Positions 46,881-55,805 of a stretch of DNA of 64,000 bases are shown here, piece after piece. The stretch is from positions 1 to 64,000 of the IMG/VR virus record IMGVR_UViG_3300017971_000294; one strand, 5' to 3'. The notes under the pieces are model-generated. The model searched no databases, was not told where the DNA came from, and worked only from the letters and a program-made list of their open reading frames with translations. Made by a program: the position numbers and the translations under genes. The number at the start of each line of letters is the position of its first letter. The stretch's first letter is position 1. The DNA is from a virus.

Positions 46881-47581
46881 AGCCTTTAGTTGTCGCAAGT
46901 AACATGTACAATGAGATCGATCAATTGGAGGGATGGTGGAATCATGCTTCATTGATAGCGGATTCCGGCATCTTGATAGTTGATAGTGGCTCTACTGATG
47001 GTACAATCCAATTTTTCGAAGATAAAAAGAAACTGGGTTATAAAGTTGTTGTCATCCATGATGAAATAATCCAAAGGGATGGATATGGACCTGCAAGGAA
47101 TCATTTGAGGCATGAATCTTCAGTTCATTTCAAAGATGCTCATTGGATGATATATCTTGATGCAGATGAAAGAATATTCCCGGAAGACTTCCACAGACTC
47201 AGATGGATAAAGGATTATCTTGATTTTGAATATGATGTTGTTGCTTTACCGAGAATTGATTGGATGGATGATGATATGCAGAAAATGGCGAAGGATTGGA
47301 GGGTGAATCCTGATTGGCAAGCAAGAATGACAAGATTAGGAAGTCCTCTACGCTATGTGCGTCGTCTGCATGAGCAGATCACAGATTTTAGGAAAGTTTA
47401 TAATAGTCTGTCATCTCCAAAAATAAATCATTTTCACAGAACAGCGGGGCAGAAGAAAAGGGATTTGGTAGGGAAATTATGTGCTAAATTGCACCATGAG
47501 GATGATGAGTGGGGCCATACATATCCAAAGCACCACAAAGAAGATCATTATCTTGAATTGTATCAGAAAGAGGGACTATGA
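46877..47581 (+). CDS. Family 2 glycosyltransferase
   Basis: This 234-residue GT-A enzyme has VDSGSTDGTIQFFED near residue 38, YLDADERIFPEDF as the DxD region, and a C-terminal helical tail with HHEDDEWGH. Length is short but complete for the core. It would transfer a sugar from a nucleotide donor. ATG overlaps both neighbours by 4 bp. Confidence 0.82.
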   Translation: MKPLVVASNMYNEIDQLEGWWNHASLIADSGILIVDSGSTDGTIQFFEDKKKLGYKVVVIHDEIIQRDGYGPARNHLRHESSVHFKDAHWMIYLDADERIFPEDFHRLRWIKDYLDFEYDVVALPRIDWMDDDMQKMAKDWRVNPDWQARMTRLGSPLRYVRRLHEQITDFRKVYNSLSSPKINHFHRTAGQKKRDLVGKLCAKLHHEDDEWGHTYPKHHKEDHYLELYQKEGL

Positions 47582-48273
47582 ATAAAGGTATCGTCATATT
47601 TACACCGCATCATTCAGGTTCTTCATTTTTAATGCATACGTTGAGGATGTGCGGTATGTATTACGGGGAGCATACATTTGGATGGAATGAAAAACTTTAT
47701 CATCATCTTGAACGAAATGATATTATGGAAAGAATTTCAAATATAAAATATAAGGATGGTGATAGAGGTGATGATTATGATTATATAAGAAAGGTATTGG
47801 AATCTTATAAACACAAATCCCATTTTTATGGTATGAAAATGACCAATTTCAGTACTTGGAGTTGGGCGATACTTAAACCTATTTTTGAGGAAATATGGGG
47901 TGACGAATTAATTTGTTGTACAATTATCAGAGATCCTTTCAGAAATTATGATGACAATAAAACAATGGAAAATAGATACAAATCGATGAAGTTCCAACGG
48001 TACCTTTTGAAAAGTTATAGATTCAAGTGTTTATTATTTCCTGATTACTGGGATGATGGACGAATAATTCAATTTGTGAATAAACTTGGTATGGAATGGA
48101 ATGATGAAATATATCTAAAAGAGAAACCTGAAATGAATCCCACTCTTTCAGTTTTTACCAAAGGGTATGCACCAGACAAACCGAGTAGATCACTTATTGA
48201 TGAGGGATTGGAAAGTAAATATCCAAAAACCTTGGATTTGTATAATGAAATGTTGGGATATTTGCAAGAATGA
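47578..48273 (+). CDS. Sulfotransferase-like P-loop protein 1
   Basis: This 231-residue protein starts TPHHSGSSFLMHTLRMCG, a 5'-phosphosulfate-binding type P-loop, and has CTIIRDPFRNYDDN as the 3' phosphate-binding strand. It would move sulfate from PAPS to a sugar or peptide. AT-rich codon use marks it off from virion genes. It is coupled to both neighbours by 4-bp overlaps. Confidence 0.65.
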   Translation: MNKGIVIFTPHHSGSSFLMHTLRMCGMYYGEHTFGWNEKLYHHLERNDIMERISNIKYKDGDRGDDYDYIRKVLESYKHKSHFYGMKMTNFSTWSWAILKPIFEEIWGDELICCTIIRDPFRNYDDNKTMENRYKSMKFQRYLLKSYRFKCLLFPDYWDDGRIIQFVNKLGMEWNDEIYLKEKPEMNPTLSVFTKGYAPDKPSRSLIDEGLESKYPKTLDLYNEMLGYLQE

Positions 48274-49088
48274 AGACTTATTTTCAAGAAAGAAAATCGA
48301 AGTGGAATCCACCTGAATGCAAACAGACTCCAGGTGAATCGAGGTACCCTTTTGATTATTGTCTGATCATGCTTGATGGTATGTTGCCATTTTTGCGACT
48401 TCATTTTTTGAGTCTTGAACAGCGTTTGAAATTAACAGATTTCAACTCTATCCATGTGATTTGCAAGAATACGAAAAGTGATGTCAAGGAATTTTGCAGT
48501 AAATACGAATATATTAATATCCATGAACTTGATATGTACACACCAAAAAATATTGATAATCCTTGGCAATGGGATATGGCATACAATTATGAATATATAG
48601 TAGAGTGTTGCGGTGATTCAGATTTTGTTATTATGATTCATCCCGATGTTGATTATTACAATGCCGATGTTTACTGGGATGGTATTTACAATTCAATAAG
48701 AGATAATGTAGGTGTTGTTTACGAAGGAGCAATGAGTGTTGTAAGGAGAGAAGCATATATATCAAGTCATTTAGGATTTTGGCCTCTTATGAATGCTAGA
48801 TATATGAGGCCTGAAGATGATAGTAATGGAGTTTACATTGTTGGTAATCTTTCACCTCAAAAGATATTCTCCAAAGGTAAATTGTTTAACATCTTGGGCA
48901 TAGAAATGTTCGAATTGTTTTGCATCGATATTCAGCAATATGGATGGCATAGTATTGTGATTCCTGAAATTTCTTATTTCGCAAGAAACCATATATCGGA
49001 TAGCAGCAATCATGATCCAGAAAACGTAGAAATGAGAAAACGAAAATTGGATCATGTCAATTCGAGGATACGAAAATTAGGAGGATAG
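48270..49088 (+). CDS. Putative glycosyltransferase, GT-A type
   Basis: This 272-residue protein has IHVICKNTKSDVKEFCSKYE, then a DFVIMIHPDVDYYNADVYWD segment that looks like a metal-binding GT-A region, and HDPENVEMRKRKLDHVNSRI at the end. It resembles no family precisely. Position among glycosyltransferases supports the call. AT-rich. Coupled to the sulfotransferase-like gene by a 4-bp overlap. Confidence 0.5.
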   Translation: MKTYFQERKSKWNPPECKQTPGESRYPFDYCLIMLDGMLPFLRLHFLSLEQRLKLTDFNSIHVICKNTKSDVKEFCSKYEYINIHELDMYTPKNIDNPWQWDMAYNYEYIVECCGDSDFVIMIHPDVDYYNADVYWDGIYNSIRDNVGVVYEGAMSVVRREAYISSHLGFWPLMNARYMRPEDDSNGVYIVGNLSPQKIFSKGKLFNILGIEMFELFCIDIQQYGWHSIVIPEISYFARNHISDSSNHDPENVEMRKRKLDHVNSRIRKLGG

Positions 49089-49089
49089 T

Positions 49090-49758
49090 ATGGGGAAGGA
49101 AGCATTCACAATTGTTGACAAATTTGAACAATGTCTTTGCGATTACACCGGTGCTCCTTACGCTATCGCTTTAGACAATTGCAGTAATGCAATATTCCTT
49201 GCACTGGTATATTCCGATATCAAAGACACAGTGATCACCATACCATCACATACATATCCTTCCGTTCCTTGCGAGATCATACATGCGGGTGGTATTGTTG
49301 AATTCCAAGAATCGTCAAAGTTTTTAGAAGGCCCCTACAGGCTGAAGCCAACAAGTGTAATCGATAGTTCTTTGCGGTTCACATATGGAATGTATGAAAA
49401 CGGCCGTATAATGTGTCTTTCGTTCACTGGTCCATATAAGCATTTGAAGCTGGGAAAAGGTGGGGCGATTCTTACCGATGATGCTTGGGCTTGCAATTGG
49501 TTCAAAAGAGCGAGATTTAGTGGAAGACGGGAAATGTCATACCACGATGATTATTTGGATATGCTTGGATGGAATTTTTATATGCTTCCTGAAATTGCAG
49601 CAAGAGGATGTCATTTGATACGACAATTCTATGACACGAAAGATATGCCGATTCACAATAAAGATCTTCGCATTGAATATCCAGATTTATCTCAATTTCC
49701 TGTTTACAAAAATCACCATAGTATATGGAACTACAATTTGGAGGGAGAATCATTATGA
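49090..49758 (+). CDS. DegT/DnrJ-like PLP protein, short form
   Basis: This 222-residue protein has the DegT start (GAPYAIALDNCSNAIFLALV, HTYPSVPCEIIHAGG) and SFTGPYKHLKLGKGGAILTD, with the Lys at the place of the PLP Schiff base. The family is normally about 370 residues; the C-terminal small domain is largely missing. It may act as a sugar aminotransferase on its own, as a heteromer, or be a pseudoenzyme. The acetyltransferase next door would acetylate an amino-sugar product. Confidence 0.7.
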   Translation: MGKEAFTIVDKFEQCLCDYTGAPYAIALDNCSNAIFLALVYSDIKDTVITIPSHTYPSVPCEIIHAGGIVEFQESSKFLEGPYRLKPTSVIDSSLRFTYGMYENGRIMCLSFTGPYKHLKLGKGGAILTDDAWACNWFKRARFSGRREMSYHDDYLDMLGWNFYMLPEIAARGCHLIRQFYDTKDMPIHNKDLRIEYPDLSQFPVYKNHHSIWNYNLEGESL

Positions 49759-50285
49759 AAGTTGGAAGAAATGTAGTGATAAGTCCAAAAGCGAGTATTT
49801 ACAATCCTGATGCTATAGAAATTGGTGATAATGTGAGAATCGATGATTTTTGCATTTTATCTGGTGGCAGCGGGTTAAAGATCGGAAGTCATATTCATAT
49901 TGGTGCCCATTCATCATTTTACGGAGGATCTGGAATTGAGATTGGTGATTTTTGTTCCTTTGGGGCTTATAATCTGATCCATTCCGATTCTGATAATTTC
50001 GATGGTACCGCGTTTGTTGGTCCTGTTTATCCTGAAAAGTATAAACCAGGGATGAAGCACGGCAAAGTCGTTCTTGAAAAATTTGTAAATTTTGGAGCAA
50101 AAGTCACCGTATTACCAGGAGTCACATTGGGAGAAGGTGCGGCTGTTGGTGCTTGTTCTCTTGTTATGAAAGATCTTGATCCTTGGGTTATTTATGCTGG
50201 ATCTCCGGTGCGTAAGATCAGAGATCGAAAGAAAATGATCGAGAGCTATGTTGATGATTTTTTAAGGGAGTTCGAGGAGAGTTAA
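49755..50285 (+). CDS. Left-handed beta-helix acetyltransferase
   Basis: From ATG 49755 (GGAGGGAGAATCATT upstream) this 176-residue protein shows hexapeptide repeats (IEIGDNVRIDDFCIL, LKIGSHIHIGAHSSF, IEIGDFCSFGA) and the closing KVTVLPGVTLGEGAAVGACS, YAGSPVRKIR. It fits N- or O-acetyltransferases of the WbbJ/FdtC type. It probably acetylates the amino sugar made with the DegT-like protein. Confidence 0.82.
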   Translation: MKVGRNVVISPKASIYNPDAIEIGDNVRIDDFCILSGGSGLKIGSHIHIGAHSSFYGGSGIEIGDFCSFGAYNLIHSDSDNFDGTAFVGPVYPEKYKPGMKHGKVVLEKFVNFGAKVTVLPGVTLGEGAAVGACSLVMKDLDPWVIYAGSPVRKIRDRKKMIESYVDDFLREFEES

Positions 50286-51031
50286 TGAAAAAATTGCTTC
50301 TATTTATTGGTGGAGTTCCCAGATGCGGTACAAATACAATATCATTGTGGTGTTATCTACACGATGATGTTTATATGTATATCACGGAAGGAGGGGCAAG
50401 GCGAAATAAACATTATATTGATGATTTGATTAGAAACAAAAGGAATATGAAGTTTTTAAAGTCGTCAACCAATCCTGAAATGTATGAAAAAACAAAAGAT
50501 TATATTTTTGAAAAAACCAAATTACAAAGAAATGATATATTGAATAAAAGGATAGTTGGTACACGTATTGATAATGCATATAAATCGTTTTGTATCGTGA
50601 GAAATCACAATCCTGATGACAGAGCTTCAAGATTGATATTCACAATGCGGAAAGATATTTATGCCTTGTACTATTCGCATAGGTACATGATTTTTAAGAA
50701 TAGAAAAAAAGTAATGGCAGATCCAGTCAATTATTTTTATAATTATCTTGAAAATATATTTACAGATATGGAACCTGTCATAGGTCAAAATGATGTGTTC
50801 TTTTTTGATATAACATGGCATGGTCCAAATAGGTATAATGATCTTGCTCAATTTTTGGGTATTGAAATAAACGATATTCAAAAAGAATGGATAGAGCAAA
50901 ATATCAATATTTATAGTATGGCGGATGATCCAAGTTATCTTATTGGTATGGAAAAAGAAAGGGAAAGAATAAAGGGTAAGTTCGACAAACTCTACAACCA
51001 CCCTTTGTACAAGAAGTTATACGGGAGCTAA
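50285..51031 (+). CDS. Sulfotransferase-like P-loop protein 2
   Basis: This 248-residue protein has GGVPRCGTNTISLW as a PAPS-type P-loop and FTMRKDIYALYYSHRYMI as the second binding region. It is AT-rich, with many Asn and Lys. Sequence beyond the P-loop differs from the other sulfotransferase-like gene, so they may act on different acceptors. One-base overlap with the acetyltransferase (TAATG). Confidence 0.65.
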   Translation: MKKLLLFIGGVPRCGTNTISLWCYLHDDVYMYITEGGARRNKHYIDDLIRNKRNMKFLKSSTNPEMYEKTKDYIFEKTKLQRNDILNKRIVGTRIDNAYKSFCIVRNHNPDDRASRLIFTMRKDIYALYYSHRYMIFKNRKKVMADPVNYFYNYLENIFTDMEPVIGQNDVFFFDITWHGPNRYNDLAQFLGIEINDIQKEWIEQNINIYSMADDPSYLIGMEKERERIKGKFDKLYNHPLYKKLYGS

Positions 51032-51032
51032 A

Positions 51033-51971
51033 ATGGAAGATTTAATAAAATACACTTCAACTGGAATGAAACTTGCACACCATCCAGAAGTCATCATGAT
51101 GTTGCAGAACAAGAGAGTTGCACCTATTTCATTGCAAATGGCGCCCACTTCGAAATGTAATCTCAATTGTGAATTTTGTTCGAATGTAAACAGAGATAAA
51201 ACAGAAAGTCTTGAGTTCAAAGATGTCCTTGAACTGATCTATAGGCTCAAAGCGTTGGGATTGAAAACTGTCGAATGGACAGGTGGAGGTGATCCTACGT
51301 GCTGGGATAGTCTTGAAGGTGCTGTTGATTATTGCGAAATGTTGGGATTGGAGCAGGGATTGATCACAAACGGTTTAAATCTTCACAAGTATTCAGAGTC
51401 TTTTTTCAATAGACTGATGTGGGTCAGAATATCGATGAATTGTCTTGATTATGTGAATGACATTGAAATACCAGAAATGCCCCATACCGTTTTAGGATTC
51501 AGCTATGTAATGAACAATAGAACGACCACAGATATTCTTGAAAAAATAAAAGAATATGCAAGGGAGCATTACTCCGCGTATGTAAGAATCGTACCTAATT
51601 GCCAGACTTCAATAGAGAAACAAAAAGAGAACAATGAGCTATTGCCGTCCTTAGTCGAGAAATTAGGTGATCCTTTCTTCTATCAGCCAAAGATTTTCGA
51701 TGCCCCTGAATTCTGTTGGTGGTGCTATCTGAAGCCTTTCGTCTTGCATGACGGGTATGTTTATCCGTGCAGTTCTGTTGTGTTGAATGATGATTCTGGA
51801 AGATCTTTTCATTCGAAATATAGATGGTGTACTATGACACAATTGCCTGATATTTATGAAGAAGAAATGGTGCCGTTCAATCCAAAAAATTGTGACCATT
51901 GTGTGTTCAAACCACAAAATGAAATTGTGGATTCAATAATCAATCCAAATGGAATGGAGGATTTTGTCTAA
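51033..51971 (+). CDS. Radical SAM enzyme 1
   Basis: This 312-residue enzyme has CNLNCEFCSN (CX3CX2C) near residue 47, the TGGGDPT strand, and a C-terminal Cys set (CWWCYLKPF, YPCSS, CDHCVF) like SPASM clusters. Such enzymes modify peptides or sugars by hydrogen abstraction. Together with a second copy at 53782 it marks the cassette as more than plain glycosylation. Confidence 0.78.
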   Translation: MEDLIKYTSTGMKLAHHPEVIMMLQNKRVAPISLQMAPTSKCNLNCEFCSNVNRDKTESLEFKDVLELIYRLKALGLKTVEWTGGGDPTCWDSLEGAVDYCEMLGLEQGLITNGLNLHKYSESFFNRLMWVRISMNCLDYVNDIEIPEMPHTVLGFSYVMNNRTTTDILEKIKEYAREHYSAYVRIVPNCQTSIEKQKENNELLPSLVEKLGDPFFYQPKIFDAPEFCWWCYLKPFVLHDGYVYPCSSVVLNDDSGRSFHSKYRWCTMTQLPDIYEEEMVPFNPKNCDHCVFKPQNEIVDSIINPNGMEDFV

Positions 51972-52738
51972 TGGCTTTCATCATGTCGAATAATTGGTTA
52001 ATGGAGTATTATGGAAGTAAATCAAATCAAGTAGAGCAGACAAGGCAATGGCTGTTAAAGTATGGAAAAGATGTGCCTGAAAAAGAAATTGAGTTGTGGA
52101 GTCAATACAAGCACCTTGCGGAATATCAAATAAACACACCTGATATCGTCACTAAAGCCCGTGCTTGCATTGGTCAGTTGTTTGAATCTCAATTGCAGGC
52201 ACATCGGTTTATTAATCTAATGCGCGTTCCAATTGCGGGATTTTATGAGACAGCATTGAATATCGTAAGACCTAAGACGATACTTGAGCTTGGAGTCGGA
52301 GGCGATTCAGCAATTAGCACATCAGTATTCCTTGCGTATCTTGAAAGATGGTCGGATGATCATTACATGCTTTCAGTTGATCGCAATCGACTTGAAACAA
52401 CATTGAAACGATACATGATGGTTTCGTTTTGGGATTTCATTCAAGATGACAGTGTGAAAGTATTGAAAATGGAGAATCAGATGGGTCGTAAATATGATAT
52501 GGTATTCATTGATACGATCCATTCTTATGAGCATACGATGAAAGAGCTTCAAAATGCAATTTTAATAACAAACCATATTCTCCTTGATGATGCTTTGTTC
52601 GAGGGGAATGAATTTGATGAGGAGAAAGGAGGTGTCAAGAAAGCGATTAAAATATTTTTGGACAATTACAATATGTGGAAGAAAGTTGATTTAGGCAATG
52701 ATGGTATTTGTTTATTATCGAAAGAGAGGGAACAATGA
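51971..52738 (+). CDS. Class I SAM methyltransferase 1
   Basis: This 255-residue protein has ILELGVGGDSAIST (motif I), LSVDRNRLETTL, YDMVFIDTIHSYEHTM and a LLDDALFEG strand, like Methyltransf_24 proteins (sugar or cephalosporin hydroxylase-type). A helical N-terminal part of about 90 residues precedes. It probably methylates a sugar of the phage glycan. TAATG overlap upstream. Confidence 0.75.
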   Translation: MAFIMSNNWLMEYYGSKSNQVEQTRQWLLKYGKDVPEKEIELWSQYKHLAEYQINTPDIVTKARACIGQLFESQLQAHRFINLMRVPIAGFYETALNIVRPKTILELGVGGDSAISTSVFLAYLERWSDDHYMLSVDRNRLETTLKRYMMVSFWDFIQDDSVKVLKMENQMGRKYDMVFIDTIHSYEHTMKELQNAILITNHILLDDALFEGNEFDEEKGGVKKAIKIFLDNYNMWKKVDLGNDGICLLSKEREQ

Positions 52739-53772
52739 AAACAGCAATTGCAGTATCACATGGACACGCACCAAAATGGCTGCAAATATTTATGCATTCA
52801 ATGAAACAATTTAAAAATAACACACCATCAAATTTGTTTGTTGCACTGACTTGGCCAGATCACCCAAGCATCAAAGCGATCAGTGAAAATGATCTTGGTG
52901 AGAATGTAACGATGGTTCCGTGTAAAATAAGAAAACACAGCCATGCAACTGGTCTCGATGAAATTCTTGATCTAATATTATCGCACAATGCAAATAATCC
53001 AAATGATTTGTACACCCACATGTTTTGTGCGGAAACAGATGCAATGGCATGTCAAAATAATTGGCTTGATTGGTTTCATGAACAATTTAAAAAAGTTGAA
53101 AATTGCGGAATAGCTGGGTTCTTTTGGCATGAAGGGCAGAATCACTACAATATAAATCCTTCAGGTACTTTGTATTCTGTCGAAATGCTTGCAAGATATC
53201 ACAAAGAATGCAGAGAGAACAATGAGGGAATGTTTTGGCATCCAAACGGCAATCGTCACGACACTGAATCTGGTATGGATCCTTCGATAAAAGATGTCGC
53301 AGGTGTTTTCAGCGAAACGCGGGGCATCAAGAATGCAAATCCAAAACAAGTGGAGGAGATCAAAAAAGGTGTTCCGCAAGCAGCATGGTTCGAGCCAGGT
53401 GCTTGGTTGTACTACAGAAGCCTTGGAGATTACAATCATGTGAGAGTGCCATGTGATCACAAATATACAAAATTTGGTCCTGTCAACAGCCCTGAAGGTA
53501 CTTATTACGGTGGAGTCAATGACACCAAGTACCTCCATTTTTGGGGAGGAACAAGGGCTTACGACTTTCTAAAACACCCGGTGAATGATGGGTTTGTTTC
53601 AGGAGGTGCTCCATATTGGCTTGAAAGAGAAGATACAATATGGAAAAACAATGTGCCGGAGAAATATAGACAGATTATGCCAAAGGTGTATAAAGAAATG
53701 GAATTCAACGCAAAACTTCAAAGCAATCTCCCTGGTGCTGTTGAAAAGATGAAAAAAATGGGATTGCTATAA
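52735..53772 (+). CDS. Putative GT-A type protein
   Basis: From ATG 52735 this 345-residue protein has IAVSHGHAPKWLQIFMHSMK, TWPDHPSIKAIS, CAETDAMACQNNWLDWF (GT-A DxD-like) and a His/Trp-rich end (YLHFWGGTRAYDFLKHPV). A glycosyltransferase fold is likely; the family is not named. Overlaps the methyltransferase by 4 bp. Confidence 0.55.
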   Translation: MKTAIAVSHGHAPKWLQIFMHSMKQFKNNTPSNLFVALTWPDHPSIKAISENDLGENVTMVPCKIRKHSHATGLDEILDLILSHNANNPNDLYTHMFCAETDAMACQNNWLDWFHEQFKKVENCGIAGFFWHEGQNHYNINPSGTLYSVEMLARYHKECRENNEGMFWHPNGNRHDTESGMDPSIKDVAGVFSETRGIKNANPKQVEEIKKGVPQAAWFEPGAWLYYRSLGDYNHVRVPCDHKYTKFGPVNSPEGTYYGGVNDTKYLHFWGGTRAYDFLKHPVNDGFVSGGAPYWLEREDTIWKNNVPEKYRQIMPKVYKEMEFNAKLQSNLPGAVEKMKKMGLL

Positions 53773-53781
53773 GGAGATACA

Positions 53782-54582
53782 ATGAACTTCCAAATCGAAT
53801 TGACAAACATCTGCAATTTGAAATGTGTTGAGTGTCCTCATAGATTCATGAAACGAGAACAGGATACTATGAGTGATGAAGTGTTTTTTGAAATACTCAA
53901 TTACATTGATAAAATGAAACCGCAGACAATTATCCTTCATAAGGACGGTGAACCTCTAATTCATCCCAAACTTTTTGATTACATGAAAAAGATCGATGAA
54001 TTCCACACCACCAAATTCGATATCTACACAAATGGATTATTGCTTAAACCTAAGTTCATTTACGGCTTATCGGAATTGAAAAGTATTGTATCGATTTTGC
54101 TGTCTTATCATTTCTACAGTTACAAAGGCAATAGGGTGGATTATTCCGGTGTTGACGAAAGACTTCTTACTATTTTTGAATATTGTCCAAAGAACGTCAG
54201 ATTCATCCTCGCAACACATGTTACCGATTTAGCGAGTAAGGACGAATTGGATTTATGGAAAGCAGAGTGGGATGATGTGATGCAAGAATATGAGGCATTG
54301 GAGGCTGTACATGTTAATCCTCATATCAATCCTTGGACAGGTCTGATTCAGCAGAAAAACGCGATAACCTTTCCAGCCTGCCCCTATGCGGATGGACAGC
54401 ATCTATTTTTTGGAGTGACTGGGAATGTGATAGCTTGCTGTATGGATCTTGAGGAAGAAATACAATTCGGCAATGTGCTAAAAGAGCCTTTTGATGTTAT
54501 AATGGAAAGAAGGGAACAATTCTATAAGGAATTGAATGAAAAGAAAAACATGAGGGAATTGTGTTTGAGATGTTTGGCTTAG
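53782..54582 (+). CDS. Radical SAM enzyme 2 with SPASM-like end
   Basis: This 266-residue enzyme starts ELTNICNLKCVECPHRFM (CX3CX2C near residue 12), then LHKDGEPLIHP and a Cys-containing end (FPACPY, VIACCMDLEEE, CLRC). It is shorter than copy 1 and close to AlbA/SPASM type enzymes. The substrate is unknown. AAGGAGATACA precedes the ATG. Confidence 0.75.
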   Translation: MNFQIELTNICNLKCVECPHRFMKREQDTMSDEVFFEILNYIDKMKPQTIILHKDGEPLIHPKLFDYMKKIDEFHTTKFDIYTNGLLLKPKFIYGLSELKSIVSILLSYHFYSYKGNRVDYSGVDERLLTIFEYCPKNVRFILATHVTDLASKDELDLWKAEWDDVMQEYEALEAVHVNPHINPWTGLIQQKNAITFPACPYADGQHLFFGVTGNVIACCMDLEEEIQFGNVLKEPFDVIMERREQFYKELNEKKNMRELCLRCLA

Positions 54583-55229
54583 AATACGATAAAGATTACT
54601 TCGAGAGAGGACCTGAAACTGGGAAATCCACGTACAAGAATTACACTTGGATGCCAGAGTTCACAATACCTATGGCAATGACAATCATCGATTATCTTTC
54701 AATCGAGAGAGGAGCAAAGGTTTTAGACTATGGGTGTGCGAAGGGATATCTTGTGAAAGCATTCAGAATGCTTTACAGAGATGCCTGGGGAGTCGATGTC
54801 AGCAAATATGCGATTGATAATATTGATATGGGATCGAAGCCTTATTGTTTTCAAAAGATCAATAATTTGCTGTTGGGTTCTGGTGTTCATAAATTTCCAG
54901 GCTCCTTCGATTTTTGCGTAGCGAAAGATGTATTTGAACATATACCTGAACCTGATTTGAAAAGCACACTTGAATGGATAAACTCCAAGTATCTGTTTGT
55001 GATTGTCCCCTTAGGCAATGGGAAAAAGTACAATGCACCTTTGAACGATTTGGATACCACGCACATTCATAAATGGTCCCTTGATACGTGGGAAGAATTC
55101 ATTGCAGGTGAAGGATGGGACTGTCTTAACAAAAAATTCAAAGTAGATGGAATAAAAGAGTCTTACTATGACACATACCCAAGAGGACATGGGTTCCTCA
55201 CATTCAAAAAAATTGGTTTTGAAATGTAA
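54561..55229 (+). CDS. Class I SAM methyltransferase 2
   Basis: This 222-residue protein has AKVLDYGCAKGYLVKAF (motif I), WGVDVSKYAID and CVAKDVFEHIPEPDL. This is Methyltransf_11/23 type. It may methylate a sugar or a modified peptide of the cassette. Start is GTG 54561 (GAGGG close by) or ATG 54570; it overlaps radical SAM 2 by 13-22 bp. Confidence 0.75.
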   Translation: MFEMFGLEYDKDYFERGPETGKSTYKNYTWMPEFTIPMAMTIIDYLSIERGAKVLDYGCAKGYLVKAFRMLYRDAWGVDVSKYAIDNIDMGSKPYCFQKINNLLLGSGVHKFPGSFDFCVAKDVFEHIPEPDLKSTLEWINSKYLFVIVPLGNGKKYNAPLNDLDTTHIHKWSLDTWEEFIAGEGWDCLNKKFKVDGIKESYYDTYPRGHGFLTFKKIGFEM

Positions 55230-55368
55230 TTGGTGTGATTTTGAATTCACTGTACCAATTCCAACGACAGATGCGAATTCTCAATTCAATTGTCCATCTT
55301 GTGGAGCAGAATTCAAATTGAAGCCACAAGGGGAGAAATACAACATTGACAGGAGGTTTATATGTTAG
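55168..55368 (+). CDS. Zinc-ribbon small protein
   Basis: A 66-residue protein with KCNWCDFEFTVPI and NCPSCGAEFKLKP, a classic four-Cys ribbon. Its start is uncertain: ATG 55168 or 55189 (after AAGAGGAC), both inside the methyltransferase gene. It overlaps the following gene by 7 bp. Confidence 0.55.
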   Translation: MTHTQEDMGSSHSKKLVLKCNWCDFEFTVPIPTTDANSQFNCPSCGAEFKLKPQGEKYNIDRRFIC

Positions 55369-55805
55369 AGGTCACTCTTTACGTATTGCCGTCTGGGTTG
55401 AAGAATGCCGATCTCAAAAGGACGGTTGATTCTTTCACGTATTACAATGAGGACATCGATAAAGAGATCACATTGATCAAAGATTGGAAGAAAGCATCCT
55501 CAATCCGCGATGTCATGTCAAGAAGAAACGGCAATGAAGACGACTGGTACATGATTGTATATGATAACGAGCATATAACGACTGGACTTGCGTATGCGCT
55601 TCACACGCACATGAACAGCGATTCGGATGTGCTTGTTATAATGAGAAATGCAGGAGGTATTTCTCAGAGTCCGAGAGCTTTTAGAAATTTCATTAAACTG
55701 CCTGCTGAAAGCCTTTTGCCAGACAAAGCAGCAGTGCGTCCTGTTGTTGGAGATCCGATCAAGTATAACAGGGTGCTGGATGGGTGGATAAGAGAGCATG
55801 TTTAA
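55362..55805 (+). CDS. Hypothetical GT-A-like remnant
   Basis: A 147-residue protein with VTLYVLPSGLKNADLKRTVD, DDWYMIVYDNEHITTGLAYA and SDVLVIMRN, which recalls the central part of a GT2 enzyme. Too short for a full enzyme. It ends the cassette and overlaps the first tail-side gene by 8 bp. AGGAGGTTTAT precedes the ATG. Confidence 0.45.
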   Translation: MLEVTLYVLPSGLKNADLKRTVDSFTYYNEDIDKEITLIKDWKKASSIRDVMSRRNGNEDDWYMIVYDNEHITTGLAYALHTHMNSDSDVLVIMRNAGGISQSPRAFRNFIKLPAESLLPDKAAVRPVVGDPIKYNRVLDGWIREHV

